NCBI GenBank assembly: GCA_958431155.1
Contig: OY288106.1
Location: 1,385,888 to 1,449,887, forward strand
Direction of reading: 5' to 3'
DNA from: an uncultured candidatus Porisulfidus sp.
GTDB taxonomy: Bacteria > Pseudomonadota > Gammaproteobacteria > Poriferisulfidales > Poriferisulfidaceae
DNA: 64,000 nt
The position numbers and the translations under genes are program-made. Shown in pieces: positions 1 through 8,688 of the stretch. Below the pieces are notes generated by a model that ran no database searches, was not told where the DNA came from, and saw only the letters and a list, made by a program, of their open reading frames with translations. Position 1 is the stretch's first letter. Every line of letters begins with the position of its first letter.

Positions 1-782
1 AGCCGGTCCTCCATGCCCTTGATCTCTTTGGGATAGCGATCACAGGTCACGACGATCTGGCGCTGTCGGCCTGTCAACGCATTGAAAGTATGGAAGAATT
101 CGTCCTGTGAGCGTTCCTTGCCGGCAAGGAACTGGATGTCATCGATCAGGAGCACGTCGACGGAGCGGTAATACGCTTTGAAGGAATCGATCCGGTTGTG
201 CTGGAGCGCACTGATCAGGCTTTGGACGAATTGCTCGCAGTGCAGGTACACCACGCTGGTATTCGGCTGATTCTGCAGGATCGCGTGCCCGATCGCCTGC
301 ATCAGGTGGGTCTTCCCGAGGCCGACGCCTCCGTAGATCAGGTAGGGATTGTAATCATCGTTTCCGGCCTGCAGGGAAACGAGCTCAGCCGTCGCGTACG
401 CTAATTCGTTGGAGTGCCCGCGCACGAACTTGTCGAACTTGAACTTCGGCAGCAAGCGATCGGAATAATTGAGATCGGTGCCGAAGTCGGGGGCGGGGGT
501 TTTCGCCTGAACGGGAAAGGCAGCTTGAGCCTGGGTTGCGGGCGGTTGAGTTCCGACGCGCAGGTCGATGCTCAGGTCTTCGCGGGCGAACGCCCGGACA
601 TAATTCTCTATCCGGTCCATGAAGCGGGTCCGGACCTGCTGGAGAAGCACCATGTTGGGTGCCAGAAGTAAAAGAGAGGTCGGGGATTCTTGGGCGTGCA
701 GAGGGCGAACGAAAGTGTTGATGTCCTGCTCAGTCAATTCGGCTTCCAGGTACCGAAGACAGCCTTGCCAGATTGCGGACAC
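1..782 (-). CDS. dnaA: Chromosomal replication initiator DnaA (N-terminal 260 residues, partial)
   Basis: Reverse-strand reading frame open from a GTG at 782 to the window edge, so only the first 260 residues are seen. Domain I is recognisable (EAELTEQDINTFVRPL), followed by a Pro/Ala/Gln-rich linker and the AAA+ core with Walker A GGVGLGKTHL and Walker B VDVLLIDDIQFLAGKE. DnaA binds DnaA boxes in oriC and melts the origin using ATP. GTG 782 is preferred because AGAGGGG lies five bases upstream; an in-frame ATG at 830 is an alternative. A minus-strand -10-like TATAGT lies at 851-856. The C-terminal DNA-binding domain is outside the window. Confidence 0.95.
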   Translation of the reverse strand, partial: MSAIWQGCLRYLEAELTEQDINTFVRPLHAQESPTSLLLLAPNMVLLQQVRTRFMDRIENYVRAFAREDLSIDLRVGTQPPATQAQAAFPVQAKTPAPDFGTDLNYSDRLLPKFKFDKFVRGHSNELAYATAELVSLQAGNDDYNPYLIYGGVGLGKTHLMQAIGHAILQNQPNTSVVYLHCEQFVQSLISALQHNRIDSFKAYYRSVDVLLIDDIQFLAGKERSQDEFFHTFNALTGRQRQIVVTCDRYPKEIKGMEDR

Positions 783-994
783 GAGGACCCCTCTGTTGTC
801 GTTATCATAATTACAGCCTCGACCTCGCATAAAGCCGTGGGGATAGAAAAACTATACCTAATCGGGAAAAGTGATGGCAGAAGTATTGGATATTTCAGCG
901 AGATTAAAATTCACCGGGAAAAAGAAGGGGACCTATCTAATTGATTTATATAAGGAAATAGGCAGAAAACAAAGAGAAACAAATAACTGCTTGA
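783..994. other. AT-rich region upstream of dnaA, possible origin flank
   Basis: This 212-base stretch is markedly AT-rich compared with the rest of the window and separates dnaA from the transpeptidase gene, whose stop faces it. It should hold the dnaA promoter (TATAGT on the minus strand at 856-851, no convincing -35). I found no good match to the DnaA box TTATNCACA on either strand; the best is a 7/9 match, TGGGGATAG near 838. rpmH and rnpA, usual upstream neighbours of dnaA in Gammaproteobacteria, are absent. Confidence 0.4.
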
Positions 995-1480
995 TTATGG
1001 CAAGATTTCTATTGGCGTACCCAGGTCCACCAAGTCCCAGACCTCTCGCATGTGCGGGTTGCTGATCGCGATGCAGCCGTCAGTCCAATTCCGTCCATCG
1101 AACATCAGGAGGCTGCGCTTCTCAAGAGAGGGCATGCCATGAATCATGATGTCGCCGCCTGGGGGTTTTCCGGCCGCCTTTGCTGCGGCCCGGTCGGCGT
1201 CGTTCGGATAAGAGATGCGCAAGGCCCGGTAGAAGCGGCTTTTCGGCTTGCGCTCGTGGAGCAGGTAGCGCCCCTCAGGAGTTCGCTCGTCTCCCTGGTG
1301 CCGCTTGTGGCCGACCGGGTTTCCGCCCAGATAGATGGGAAACCGGCGGATCACCCGCTCTCCGATCATGAGCTGCAGGACTCCTTCAGATTTTTTCACG
1401 ACGACGCGATCAATCGGGCTGGCGGCTTGAGCCGCAGCAATCCCGAAAGCCAGAAAAAATCCGATCAGGCTCGGTCTCAT
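995..1480 (-). CDS. L,D-transpeptidase (YkuD family), periplasmic
   Basis: 161-residue protein starting at ATG 1480 with its own signal peptide (MRPSLIGFFLAFGIAAAQA), then a YkuD domain. The catalytic signature is clear: HGMPS followed by TDGCIAISN, whose Cys is the acyl-enzyme nucleophile. The family forms 3-3 crosslinks in peptidoglycan or attaches proteins to it, in the periplasm. AGGAAG lies about seven bases before the ATG. In the sequence as given the frame continues upstream into the M23 peptidase gene. The internal signal peptide, RBS and a latent ATGA overlap argue that this is a separate, translationally coupled gene. See the C8 tract at 1499-1506. Confidence 0.85.
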   Translation of the reverse strand: MRPSLIGFFLAFGIAAAQAASPIDRVVVKKSEGVLQLMIGERVIRRFPIYLGGNPVGHKRHQGDERTPEGRYLLHERKPKSRFYRALRISYPNDADRAAAKAAGKPPGGDIMIHGMPSLEKRSLLMFDGRNWTDGCIAISNPHMREVWDLVDLGTPIEILP

Positions 1481-2329
1481 TGAGATTCTTCCTCGCTTGG
1501 GGGGGGCGGGCATGGGCCCGGCCAGCAGGGCCGGGTCGACTCGGGTATCAAGCCAGTTCACCCGCCAGTCCAGATGCGGGCCGGTGGAGCGCCCGCTCGA
1601 TCCGACCCGGCCGATCTGTTCACCCGCTGCTACAGCCTGCCCAACCGCGACATCAATGCTTTGCAGGTGAAGGAAAGTGGAAGACACGCCGAAGCCATGA
1701 TCCAAAATGATGGTCACGCCAGTGTAATACATGTCCGGATGTGCCAGCGTGACCTGCCCGGGGGCCGGCGCCCGCACGGGGGTGCCGGCGGGCGCGGCGA
1801 TGTCAATGCCGTAATGCGGGCTGCGGGGCTTGCCGTTCAGAACCCGGCGGCTTCCATAGACGCCGGTGATGATGCCGACGACAGGCCACCGGAAGGGTTG
1901 CAGAAAATCCAAGCGCGTGCTATGTACGGCACGGGCGGCTTTGACTTCAGCCTGATCGCGTTTGATGCGCGCGAGAGCGTTCGGGTCTGGCGTCACCATC
2001 TTCTTTGGCAGCCCCTTGATGTGTTGGGTCTGGTACTCGCGCGCCTCAATGGCGAGAGTCCGTTCAAAGACGGCTTTGGGGCCACTGACTCGCAGAACGG
2101 AACGCGAGGGGTGTTCCCGCCCAAAGCCGACGACGAAATGTCCATCTCCGGTTGTAGCAATAGCCTGGCCGTCCAGCGCCACGGTCTGGCCGGGCGCGAC
2201 CTGGCCGCGAACGAGCCCGCCTTGGATCAGCGGGCCGTCAAGAATGATATCCATGGCATTAGCGGTCGTGGCGCACGCAAGAAACAGCCCGGTGGCTGAA
2301 AGACAAGCGGTAAAAGATCGGGCCCCCAT
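1477..2329 (-). CDS. M23 (LytM-like) peptidoglycan peptidase, apparent fusion caused by a C8 tract
   Basis: Signal peptide (MGARSFTACLSATGLFLACATTANA), an N-terminal beta-rich region, a short charged helix and an M23 domain with HYGIDIAAPAGTPV and GPHLDWRVNW. The usual HxH second motif reads HLD, a variant I believe occurs in some gammaproteobacterial relatives. As given, the frame runs into the downstream transpeptidase to make 444 residues ending at 995. With one C fewer in the C8 tract it would read MPAPPSEEESQ-stop, the TGA at 1479-1477 overlapping the transpeptidase ATG as ATGA, giving 283 residues. A -10-like TATACT lies only about ten bases before the ATG, so the transcript may be nearly leaderless. 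Confidence 0.8.
1499..1506. repeat. G8/C8 homopolymer at an M23/L,D-transpeptidase junction
   Basis: Eight consecutive G (eight C on the coding strand) lie just before the end of the M23 gene. Their length decides whether the two cell-wall genes are separate (7 C) or fused (8 C, as seen). It may be a sequencing or assembly indel, or a slippage-prone contingency site. Confidence 0.8.
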
Positions 2330-2400
2330 CTCAGAGTAAAGTATAGAAGAGGATTGAATTTTACTTCGTTCGGCAGACTGCGCTTTTCCAATTCACATCC

Positions 2401-3189
2401 ATGGCCCCCGCCTTGCAGCCCAGCTTGGAAGTGACCGGTGACGACCTGAGCCGAGAAGGCGACAGCCTTGCACGGTTGCCGGGGACATGGGAAGTCTTCG
2501 TTGCGCATTTGGGCGGGCAGACGGTGGAGGAATTTGTGCAAGGCTGCTTCCGCGTGCGACAGTTGGGCCATCAGCCGGTGCCGCATCTGACGGCACGGCG
2601 CTACCGGGATCCGAAGCAACTGGAGGAGACAATCCGCCTCCTGCGTAACGAAGCGATGGTCCGGGAAGCATTGGTTCTGGCGGGTGATGTGGATCCGGCG
2701 GGATCGTTGAAAGACAGCCTCGATGTGATGGATTCCGGGGTGTTGGAGCGAAGCGAACTTAGGCGGGTGTGGTTCTCCGGCTATCCGGAAGGACATCCGA
2801 AAATCGATGGAGGCCGCCTGGAGGAGGCGTGGAGGAGGAAGAAGGGCTGGTCGCAATCTTGCCGGATTCCGATTGGCGTAGTCACGCAACTCGCGAAGGA
2901 TCCCGCAATTCCCGCGGAGTGGTGCAGAAGACAGGGATTCGCCGAGCGGGGGATTGCATCGCGAATCAGCCGGTTCCTGTACGCGCGGCCGGAAATCCTG
3001 GAGGATCTTGCGCGGCTGGCAGGGATGCCGGCACTTTTGCAACTGGTTCGGGAATCGGGCGGCGCCCCCTATGTCCGCGGCCCGACAGCGGTGAAAGGAG
3101 AAGAATCGGCAATGCAGGCTTGCTCGCCCCACTACATGGCCTTGGGCGCCCTGAGTCGAACCGTGGACGGGTTGTCTGGAATCCCTTAA
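2401..3189 (+). pseudogene. Methylenetetrahydrofolate reductase-like protein, probably decaying
   Basis: 262-residue frame that resembles the MTHFR family (PF02219). Visible family features are PSLEVT, a PVPHLTARR segment, EALVLAGDVDPAGSLKDSL, SGYPEGHP and VVTQLAKDP. Intact members act on the C1 unit of methylene-folate, producing methyl-folate. After the residues RGIA the expected PV-x-V barrel strand appears in another frame (PVPVRAAGNPG, about 2960-3000) before the original frame resumes with LARLAGMPALLQL. The C-terminus is shorter than usual. This suggests two compensating indels, or true divergence. There is no clear RBS before ATG 2401. The minus-strand 379-residue frame across it is an antisense shadow. 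Confidence 0.55.
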
Positions 3190-3462
3190 ACGGTAAATGC
3201 CCAGGGGGGGGGGCCGACAGGGCCGGCCTGGGCACGCCAACGAAGAGCAGAGGCATGCGGGCAGATCATCATTGAAACCGACTCCGAAATCATCCGCCGG
3301 CTCAAGGACGACGATCTCACCCCCCCCCGGACCATGGAAGATATCCTGAATGTGGAGGAAGAGCATGCGGACGACCTGGCGGTCTGCTGGAAGGCGCGTC
3401 AGGCTAGACCCGCCCAGGCCTCCGCACGTGGTAGTATTGAAAGGGTCAGCTGGATTTTCCGT
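3190..3462. other. Gene-poor stretch with G10 and C9 tracts and a possible broken ORF
   Basis: Between the MTHFR-like remnant and tRNA-Val. It contains a G10 run at 3204-3213 and a C9 run at 3320-3328. A frame open from about 3254 into the tRNA reads IIIETDSEIIRRLKDDDL then MEDILNVEEEHADDLAVCW, which looks coding in composition. It has no usable start upstream of the C9 tract, and I cannot assign a family. Confidence 0.4.
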
Positions 3463-3539
<77 letters not shown>

Positions 3540-3540
3540 C

Positions 3541-3705
3541 TCAATTCCTGACACGTTTCTGCGCGCCCTTGGCGCGCCGGGCTCGCTTCTCGCGTTCCCG
3601 CTCGCGCGCCTTGCACCTGGGGCAACGCGCCGTGAAAGAAGGCTCCGGGCACTCGACGCAGATATTCATTTCACGCCGCCGCGCCCGCTCGGCCTTCCTG
3701 GGCAT
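3541..3705 (-). CDS. Small zinc-ribbon-like protein (54 aa), hypothetical
   Basis: Short reverse-strand frame whose stop lies one base beyond the tRNA-Val CCA. It starts at ATG 3705 (AAGG just upstream) or ATG 3669. The product is very basic and carries MNICVEC...CPRCKARE, giving two CxxC pairs that could hold a zinc ion. The Arg/Glu-rich tail follows. I do not recognise the family and there is no operon partner, so it could be a chance frame in GC-rich DNA. Confidence 0.35.
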   Translation of the reverse strand: MPRKAERARRREMNICVECPEPSFTARCPRCKAREREREKRARRAKGAQKRVRN

Positions 3706-4157
3706 CAGCCTTCCCCGCCCGGAACGGAAGCGTTCCGGTTGGTCGCGGATGCCAACCGCAATTCGTCCAGCATGTCGTACCTCGCTAGCATCTGGGTGGC
3801 TGCCGGCGCCCGATGTCTTGGCCAGATCACGCGGACATCCACTGCGAATCACCCAAGTGTTTGACATTCATGAGCGCCCAAGTTCCCCCAAAAGGCTGGA
3901 TTCAGGGGGGGGAATTGGGCCGCTGACAGGGACAACGGCAATCTATGGGGAGAGGGAGCGGGGCGAAGCGAGGGCTCGGCTCTTGGAAGGCCCGCCGGGT
4001 TTCTCGTTCGGGGCGGGGGTCTATAATTTCACTTCGGGTTTCGCGGAAACCGTATTTCCAGAGGCTGCCGATGGAATCGCCGTTGTTCGGCTTAGCAGAA
4101 CCCGCGTCGTGGAGCGCTTCCGTGGGACCGCCACGAGCATGAACTGGGAGAGATCTA
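3706..4157. other. Intergenic region before nuo operon, with G8 tract
   Basis: About 450 bases without a convincing gene. It contains a G8 run at 3905-3912 and, in its right half, the nuo promoter and a leader of roughly 125 bases. Longer frames crossing it on either strand have no recognisable similarity. Confidence 0.4.
3999..4027 (+). promoter_or_regulatory. Candidate promoter of the nuo operon
   Basis: A perfect sigma-70 -10 hexamer TATAAT at 4022-4027. No good -35 is seen; TTCTCG at 4001-4006 is the best nearby and its 15-base spacer is short. Transcription would begin about 125 bases before nuoA. Confidence 0.5.
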
Positions 4158-4514
4158 ATGCTTGACGAGTACCTGGCCGTACTGCTGTTCCTTCTGGTGG
4201 GCGTGGGAATCGGCGTGGCCGTGCTGTTGCTGGGGCATCTAATGTCGAGGCGGGACCCGAACCCGGACAAGTCGCGTCCCTACGAATGCGGGTTCGAAGC
4301 CTTCGATGACGCGCGCATGAAGTTCGACGTGCGCTATTACCTTGTGGTGATTCTGTTTGTGCTGTTCGACCTGGAAGTAGCGTTCCTGTTTCCGTGGGCG
4401 GTGGCGCTGGAGGAAATCGGAGTGTACGGGCTGATTTCGATGGCGGTGTTTCTGTTGATTCTGGCCGTGGGCTTCGTGTTCGAATGGCGGCGAGGGGCGT
4501 TGGAATGGGATTGA
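4158..4514 (+). CDS. nuoA: NADH-quinone oxidoreductase subunit A
   Basis: 118 residues, three transmembrane helices, with the conserved loop motif YECGFE...FDVRYYLV between the first and second helix. It is a membrane-arm subunit of complex I near the quinone tunnel. GGGAGAG precedes ATG 4158. It is the first gene of a complete nuoA-N cluster, and its stop lies inside the next gene's start region. Length is normal for the family. Confidence 0.97.
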   Translation: MLDEYLAVLLFLLVGVGIGVAVLLLGHLMSRRDPNPDKSRPYECGFEAFDDARMKFDVRYYLVVILFVLFDLEVAFLFPWAVALEEIGVYGLISMAVFLLILAVGFVFEWRRGALEWD

Positions 4515-5005
4515 TGGAACAACTGCGCCCGCAGGAGGCGGAGCGGCTCCAGCGGGGCTTCATGGTGACCAGCGCCGACCTGCTGGTCAACTGGGCGCGC
4601 TCGGGCTCGTTGTGGCCGGTGACCTTCGGCCTCGCCTGTTGTGCGGTGGAGATGATGCACGCCGGCGCGTCGCGCTACGATCTGGACCGCTTCGGCATGC
4701 TGTTCCGGCCGAGCCCGCGGCAGTCGGACGTGATGATCGTGGCGGGCACCCTGGTCAACAAGATGGCGCCGGCGCTGCGCCGTGTGTACGACCAGATGCC
4801 GGATCCGAAATGGGTGATCTCGATGGGGTCTTGCGCCAACGGTGGGGGCTACTATCACTATTCCTATTCCGTGGTGCGCGGTTGCGACCGCATCGTGCCG
4901 GTCGACATCTATGTGCCGGGCTGCCCGCCGACCGCGGAAGCGCTGCTTTACGGAATCATGCAACTGCAGAACAAGATCCGCCGCACCCATACGCTGGCCC
5001 GCTGA
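4505..5005 (+). CDS. nuoB: NADH-quinone oxidoreductase subunit B
   Basis: 166 residues from ATG 4505 (MGLMEQL); ATG 4514, overlapping the nuoA stop as TGATG, is the alternative. I chose 4505 for the GAGGGG seven bases upstream. The peripheral-arm subunit carries cluster N2, the final Fe-S centre before quinone. The four ligand cysteines are visible in [18 protein letters not shown] and [10 protein letters not shown]. Confidence 0.97.
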   Translation: MGLMEQLRPQEAERLQRGFMVTSADLLVNWARSGSLWPVTFGLACCAVEMMHAGASRYDLDRFGMLFRPSPRQSDVMIVAGTLVNKMAPALRRVYDQMPDPKWVISMGSCANGGGYYHYSYSVVRGCDRIVPVDIYVPGCPPTAEALLYGIMQLQNKIRRTHTLAR

Positions 5006-5686
5006 ATGACCGCTTCTGATTCCTGGATTTCCGCGCAGGCGGACTGGCTGGGCAACCGGGCGGAAATCCGCGTTGACCGCGATTGCCCGCGCCTGATTAC
5101 CACGGCTGAGCACCTGATCGACGTCCTGCGTCACCTCCGCGACGATCCGGAGTGCCGGTTCGAACAACTGATCGATCTGGCGGGCCTGGACTACGCCGAA
5201 TACGGCCAGACCGAATGGAGCACCGACGAAGCGACCGCCACCGGGTTTTCGCGAGCCTCCGTGGCCGCCACCTCGGCACGCTACTCTTTTGCGGATCCCC
5301 ACCCGCCGGCCAGGCAGGACGGGCGGTTCGCGGCGGCCTATCACCTGCTGTCGCTGTCCCACAATCGCCGCGTCCGGGTCGTGGCGCGCTGCGCGAGCGG
5401 GGCCTGGCCGACGCTGCCGTCGGTGCGAACGCTCTGGCATTGCGCGGACTGGTATGAACGTGAGGCCTTCGATCTGTTCGGCATCGTGTTCGAGGGCCAC
5501 CCGGATCTACGCCGCATCCTCACCGACTACGGCTTCATCGGCCATCCGCTGCGCAAGGATTTCCCCCTCAGCGGCCACATGGAAGTGCGTTACGACCCGG
5601 ACCTCCGGCGAGTCATCTACCAGCCGGTGACCATCGAGCCACGGGTCGGCGTGCCGAAGGTTCGGCGCGGAGAGGGCCATGGCTGA
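5006..5686 (+). CDS. nuoC: NADH-quinone oxidoreductase subunit C (30 kDa)
   Basis: 226 residues, with the family signature [20 protein letters not shown] followed by [14 protein letters not shown]. It is a peripheral-arm scaffold subunit that packs on NuoD and NuoB. ATG 5006 directly follows the nuoB stop. Its 3' end overlaps nuoD by eight bases. It is not fused to NuoD, unlike in E. coli. Confidence 0.96.
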   Translation: MTASDSWISAQADWLGNRAEIRVDRDCPRLITTAEHLIDVLRHLRDDPECRFEQLIDLAGLDYAEYGQTEWSTDEATATGFSRASVAATSARYSFADPHPPARQDGRFAAAYHLLSLSHNRRVRVVARCASGAWPTLPSVRTLWHCADWYEREAFDLFGIVFEGHPDLRRILTDYGFIGHPLRKDFPLSGHMEVRYDPDLRRVIYQPVTIEPRVGVPKVRRGEGHG

Positions 5687-6932
5687 GATTCACAACTACA
5701 CCATGAACTTCGGGCCGCAGCACCCGGCATCCCACGGAGTCCTGCGGCTGGTGCTGGAGCTGGACGGCGAAGTCGTGGAGCGCATCGACCCGCATATCGG
5801 TCTGCTGCATCGGGGCACCGAGAAGTTGGCCGAGAGCAAGCCGTACAACCAGAGCATCGGTTACATGGACCGGCTGGACTACGTGTCCATGATGTGCAAC
5901 GAGCATGCCTACGTGCGGGCGATCGAGCAGTTGCTGGAGACCGAAATCCCGGAGCGCGCGCAGTACATCCGGGTCATGTTCGACGAGATCACACGAATCC
6001 TCAATCACCTGCTGTGGCTGGGCGCGCACGCGCTCGACATCGGTGCGATGACCGTGTTCCTGTACGCGTTCCGGGAGCGGGAAGACCTGATGGACTGCTA
6101 CGAGGCGACGACCGGCGCGCGCATGCACGCGACGTACTACCGTCCCGGCGGCGTATACCGCGACCTGCCGGAATCAATGCCGCGCTACCAGCCGTCGCGC
6201 TTCTGCTCGAAGCGCGAGGCCAACCGGCGGAACCGCGATCGCGAGGGAGGCCTGCTGGATTTCCTGGAAACGTTCACCGACCGCTTCCCTGGTTGCGTCG
6301 ACGAATACGAAACCTTGCTGACCGACAACCGCATCTGGAAGCAACGGACGGTGGACATTGGCGTCGTCAGCCCCGAGCGGGCGCTGCAGCTGGGATTCAC
6401 GGGGCCCATGCTTCGCGGCTCCGGCATCCCCTGGGACCTGCGCCGGCGGCAGCCGTACGCGGTGTACGACGCGATGCAGTTCGACGTGCCGGTCGGCACC
6501 AACGGCGACTGCTATGACCGCTACTTGGTTCGAATCGAGGAAATGCGCCAGTCGAACCGGATCATCCGCCAGTGCGTGGAGTGGCTGCGCAAGCATCCCG
6601 GGCCGGTCATCGTCGCCGACCACAAGATCGCGCCGCCGCCGCGCGAGGAAATGAAGCACGACATGGAAGCGATGATCCATCACTTCAAGCTGTTTACGGA
6701 AGGTTTCTGCCTGCCGGAAGGCGAGACCTATGCCGCGGTCGAGCATCCGAAGGGCGAGTTTGGTGTCTATCTGGTCTCGGACGGCGCGAACAAGCCGTAC
6801 CGGCTGAAGATCCGTGCGCCGGGCTTCCCCCACTTGGCGGCGCTTGACGAGTTGGCGCGCGGGCACATGCTGGCGGACGTGGTTGCCCTGATAGGGACTT
6901 TGGACCTGGTGTTCGGCGAGGTCGACCGGTGA
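5679..6932 (+). CDS. nuoD: NADH-quinone oxidoreductase subunit D (49 kDa)
   Basis: 417 residues. The N-terminus carries [14 protein letters not shown] and [14 protein letters not shown], and the C-terminus ends [10 protein letters not shown] as in the family. With NuoB it forms the quinone-binding cavity of complex I; it is homologous to the large subunit of NiFe hydrogenases without the metal ligands. Overlaps nuoC and, by four bases (GTGA), nuoE. Confidence 0.97.
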   Translation: MAEIHNYTMNFGPQHPASHGVLRLVLELDGEVVERIDPHIGLLHRGTEKLAESKPYNQSIGYMDRLDYVSMMCNEHAYVRAIEQLLETEIPERAQYIRVMFDEITRILNHLLWLGAHALDIGAMTVFLYAFREREDLMDCYEATTGARMHATYYRPGGVYRDLPESMPRYQPSRFCSKREANRRNRDREGGLLDFLETFTDRFPGCVDEYETLLTDNRIWKQRTVDIGVVSPERALQLGFTGPMLRGSGIPWDLRRRQPYAVYDAMQFDVPVGTNGDCYDRYLVRIEEMRQSNRIIRQCVEWLRKHPGPVIVADHKIAPPPREEMKHDMEAMIHHFKLFTEGFCLPEGETYAAVEHPKGEFGVYLVSDGANKPYRLKIRAPGFPHLAALDELARGHMLADVVALIGTLDLVFGEVDR

Positions 6933-7411
6933 GCGACATCCTGAGCCCGGATCTGTGCGGCCGCATCGACGCCTGGCTGGAACGCTTTCCCGCCGAACAC
7001 CGGCGCTCGGCCGTCCTGGGCGCCTTGCGCGAGGTGCAGAAAGAGCACGGACACCTGACCCCGGAGCGTATGGACGCCGTGGCCGACTACCTGGGCCTGC
7101 CGGCCATCCAGGTGTACGAGGTCGGCTCGTTCTACACCGGATTTCAGCACCAGCCGGTCGGACGCCATACGGTGGCGGTCTGCACCAACATCTCCTGCTG
7201 GCTGCGCGGCGGCGAGAAAATCCTGGCCCACATCGAGAAAAGCCTGGGCATTCGCGCCGGCGAGTCGACCGGGGACGGACGAATCTTCCTGAAGTCCGAA
7301 GAGGAATGCCTGGCGGGATGCTGCGGCGCGCCGATGATGCAGGTCGACCATGTCTACCATGAAGACCTGACTCCGGAGAAAGTCGACGAGATCCTGGGGG
7401 CGCTGTCGTGA
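6929..7411 (+). CDS. nuoE: NADH-quinone oxidoreductase subunit E (24 kDa)
   Basis: 160 residues, thioredoxin-like fold, GTG start overlapping the nuoD stop. The [2Fe-2S] cluster N1a ligands are seen in CTNISCW and CLAGCCGAP. It forms the NADH dehydrogenase module with NuoF and NuoG in the cytoplasm. The 3' end overlaps nuoF by four bases. Confidence 0.96.
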   Translation: MSDILSPDLCGRIDAWLERFPAEHRRSAVLGALREVQKEHGHLTPERMDAVADYLGLPAIQVYEVGSFYTGFQHQPVGRHTVAVCTNISCWLRGGEKILAHIEKSLGIRAGESTGDGRIFLKSEEECLAGCCGAPMMQVDHVYHEDLTPEKVDEILGALS

Positions 7412-8688
7412 TCCGCCACCACAACGAAATGTGCTTCGCCACGCTCAAGCACTCGGAACCCTGGACGCTGAGGGCGTATGAATCGGTCGGCGGCTACCGG
7501 GCATGGCGGAAGATTCTTGCCGAGCGCCCGCCCCGGCGCGACCTGATCGAACAGGTCAAGGGTTCGGGGCTGCGCGGGCGCGGCGGCGCGGGGTTTCCGA
7601 CCGGGGTGAAGTGGAGTTTCATGCCGGATTGCGAGGAGAGCTACCTCGTGTGCAATGCCGACGAGTCGGAACCGGGCACCTGCAAGGACCGCGACATCCT
7701 GCGCTTCAACCCGCACGCCCTGATTGAGGGCATGGCGATCGCCTGCTACGCGATCGGCGCCCGCGCCGGGTACGCCTACCTGCGCGAGGAGTTCATCGAC
7801 GAGCCGTATTTCCGCCTTCGGGTCGCATTGCGCGAGGCATACGAGAATGGAATGCTGGGCTGCGACATCCGGGGCAGTGGCGTTACGGTCAATCTTTACG
7901 ACGTGCTGGGGGCGGGGGCGTACATCTGCGGCGAGGAGACTGCGCTGCTGGAGTCCTTGGAAGGCAAGAAGGGATTTCCGCGCTTCAAGCCGCCGTTCCC
8001 GGCCAACTACGGCCTGTGGGGACGGCCGACTACGGTCAACAATGTGGAAACCCTGGCGCTGGTGCCGGGGATCCTGCGCCAGGAACCGGGCTGGTTCGAT
8101 GAGGTCGGGACGGAAAAGAGCCGGGGCACCCGATGCTTTTCGGTGTCCGGCCACGTCTCCCGCCCCGGCAACCACGAACTTCCGCTCGGCACCCCGTTCG
8201 CGGACCTGCTCGAGCTGTGCGGTGGGGTCTGGAAGGACCGCGAGCTCAAGGCGGTCATCCCGGGCGGCTCCTCGGTCCCGGTGCTTCCCGCCGAGGCCAT
8301 GATGGACCTCAACCTGGATTTCGAGAGCCTGGCGGCTGCCGGCTCGATGCTGGGTTCCGGCGCGGTGATCGTGATGGACGAGACGACCGACATGGTGAAG
8401 GTGCTGCAGCGCATTTCCCGCTTCTACTTTCAGGAATCCTGCGGGCAGTGCACCCCGTGTCGCGAGGGGACGGGCTGGCTGTACCGCGTGCTGACCCGCA
8501 TCGTCGAGGGGCAGGGCACGGAGGACGATCTAAAGATCCTGGAAGAGGTGCCCGGGCGCATCGAGGGCCATACCATCTGCGCGTTGGGCGATGCCGCGGC
8601 CTGGCCGGTGCAGGGCGTCCTGCGCCACTTCCGCGGCGAGTTCGAGCATTACATCCGCCATGGCAAGAGCATGGTGAGCCCGTCATGA
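7408..8688 (+). CDS. nuoF: NADH-quinone oxidoreductase subunit F (51 kDa, NADH and FMN site)
   Basis: 426 residues. FMN/NADH motifs GRGGAGFPTGVKW and CNADESEPGTCKDRD are followed by the N3 [4Fe-4S] ligands SCGQCTPCREG. This is the electron entry site of complex I. It starts at a GTG overlapping nuoE and ends overlapping the nuoG ATG. Confidence 0.97.
   Translation: MIRHHNEMCFATLKHSEPWTLRAYESVGGYRAWRKILAERPPRRDLIEQVKGSGLRGRGGAGFPTGVKWSFMPDCEESYLVCNADESEPGTCKDRDILRFNPHALIEGMAIACYAIGARAGYAYLREEFIDEPYFRLRVALREAYENGMLGCDIRGSGVTVNLYDVLGAGAYICGEETALLESLEGKKGFPRFKPPFPANYGLWGRPTTVNNVETLALVPGILRQEPGWFDEVGTEKSRGTRCFSVSGHVSRPGNHELPLGTPFADLLELCGGVWKDRELKAVIPGGSSVPVLPAEAMMDLNLDFESLAAAGSMLGSGAVIVMDETTDMVKVLQRISRFYFQESCGQCTPCREGTGWLYRVLTRIVEGQGTEDDLKILEEVPGRIEGHTICALGDAAAWPVQGVLRHFRGEFEHYIRHGKSMVSPS

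Noticed and set aside
783-994. oriC DnaA boxes
   Set aside because: No match better than 7/9 to the 9-mer on either strand, so I do not call an origin.
2227-3366. 379-residue minus-strand frame across the MTHFR-like gene
   Set aside because: Composition is that of an antisense shadow in GC-rich DNA; the plus strand shows real MTHFR motifs.
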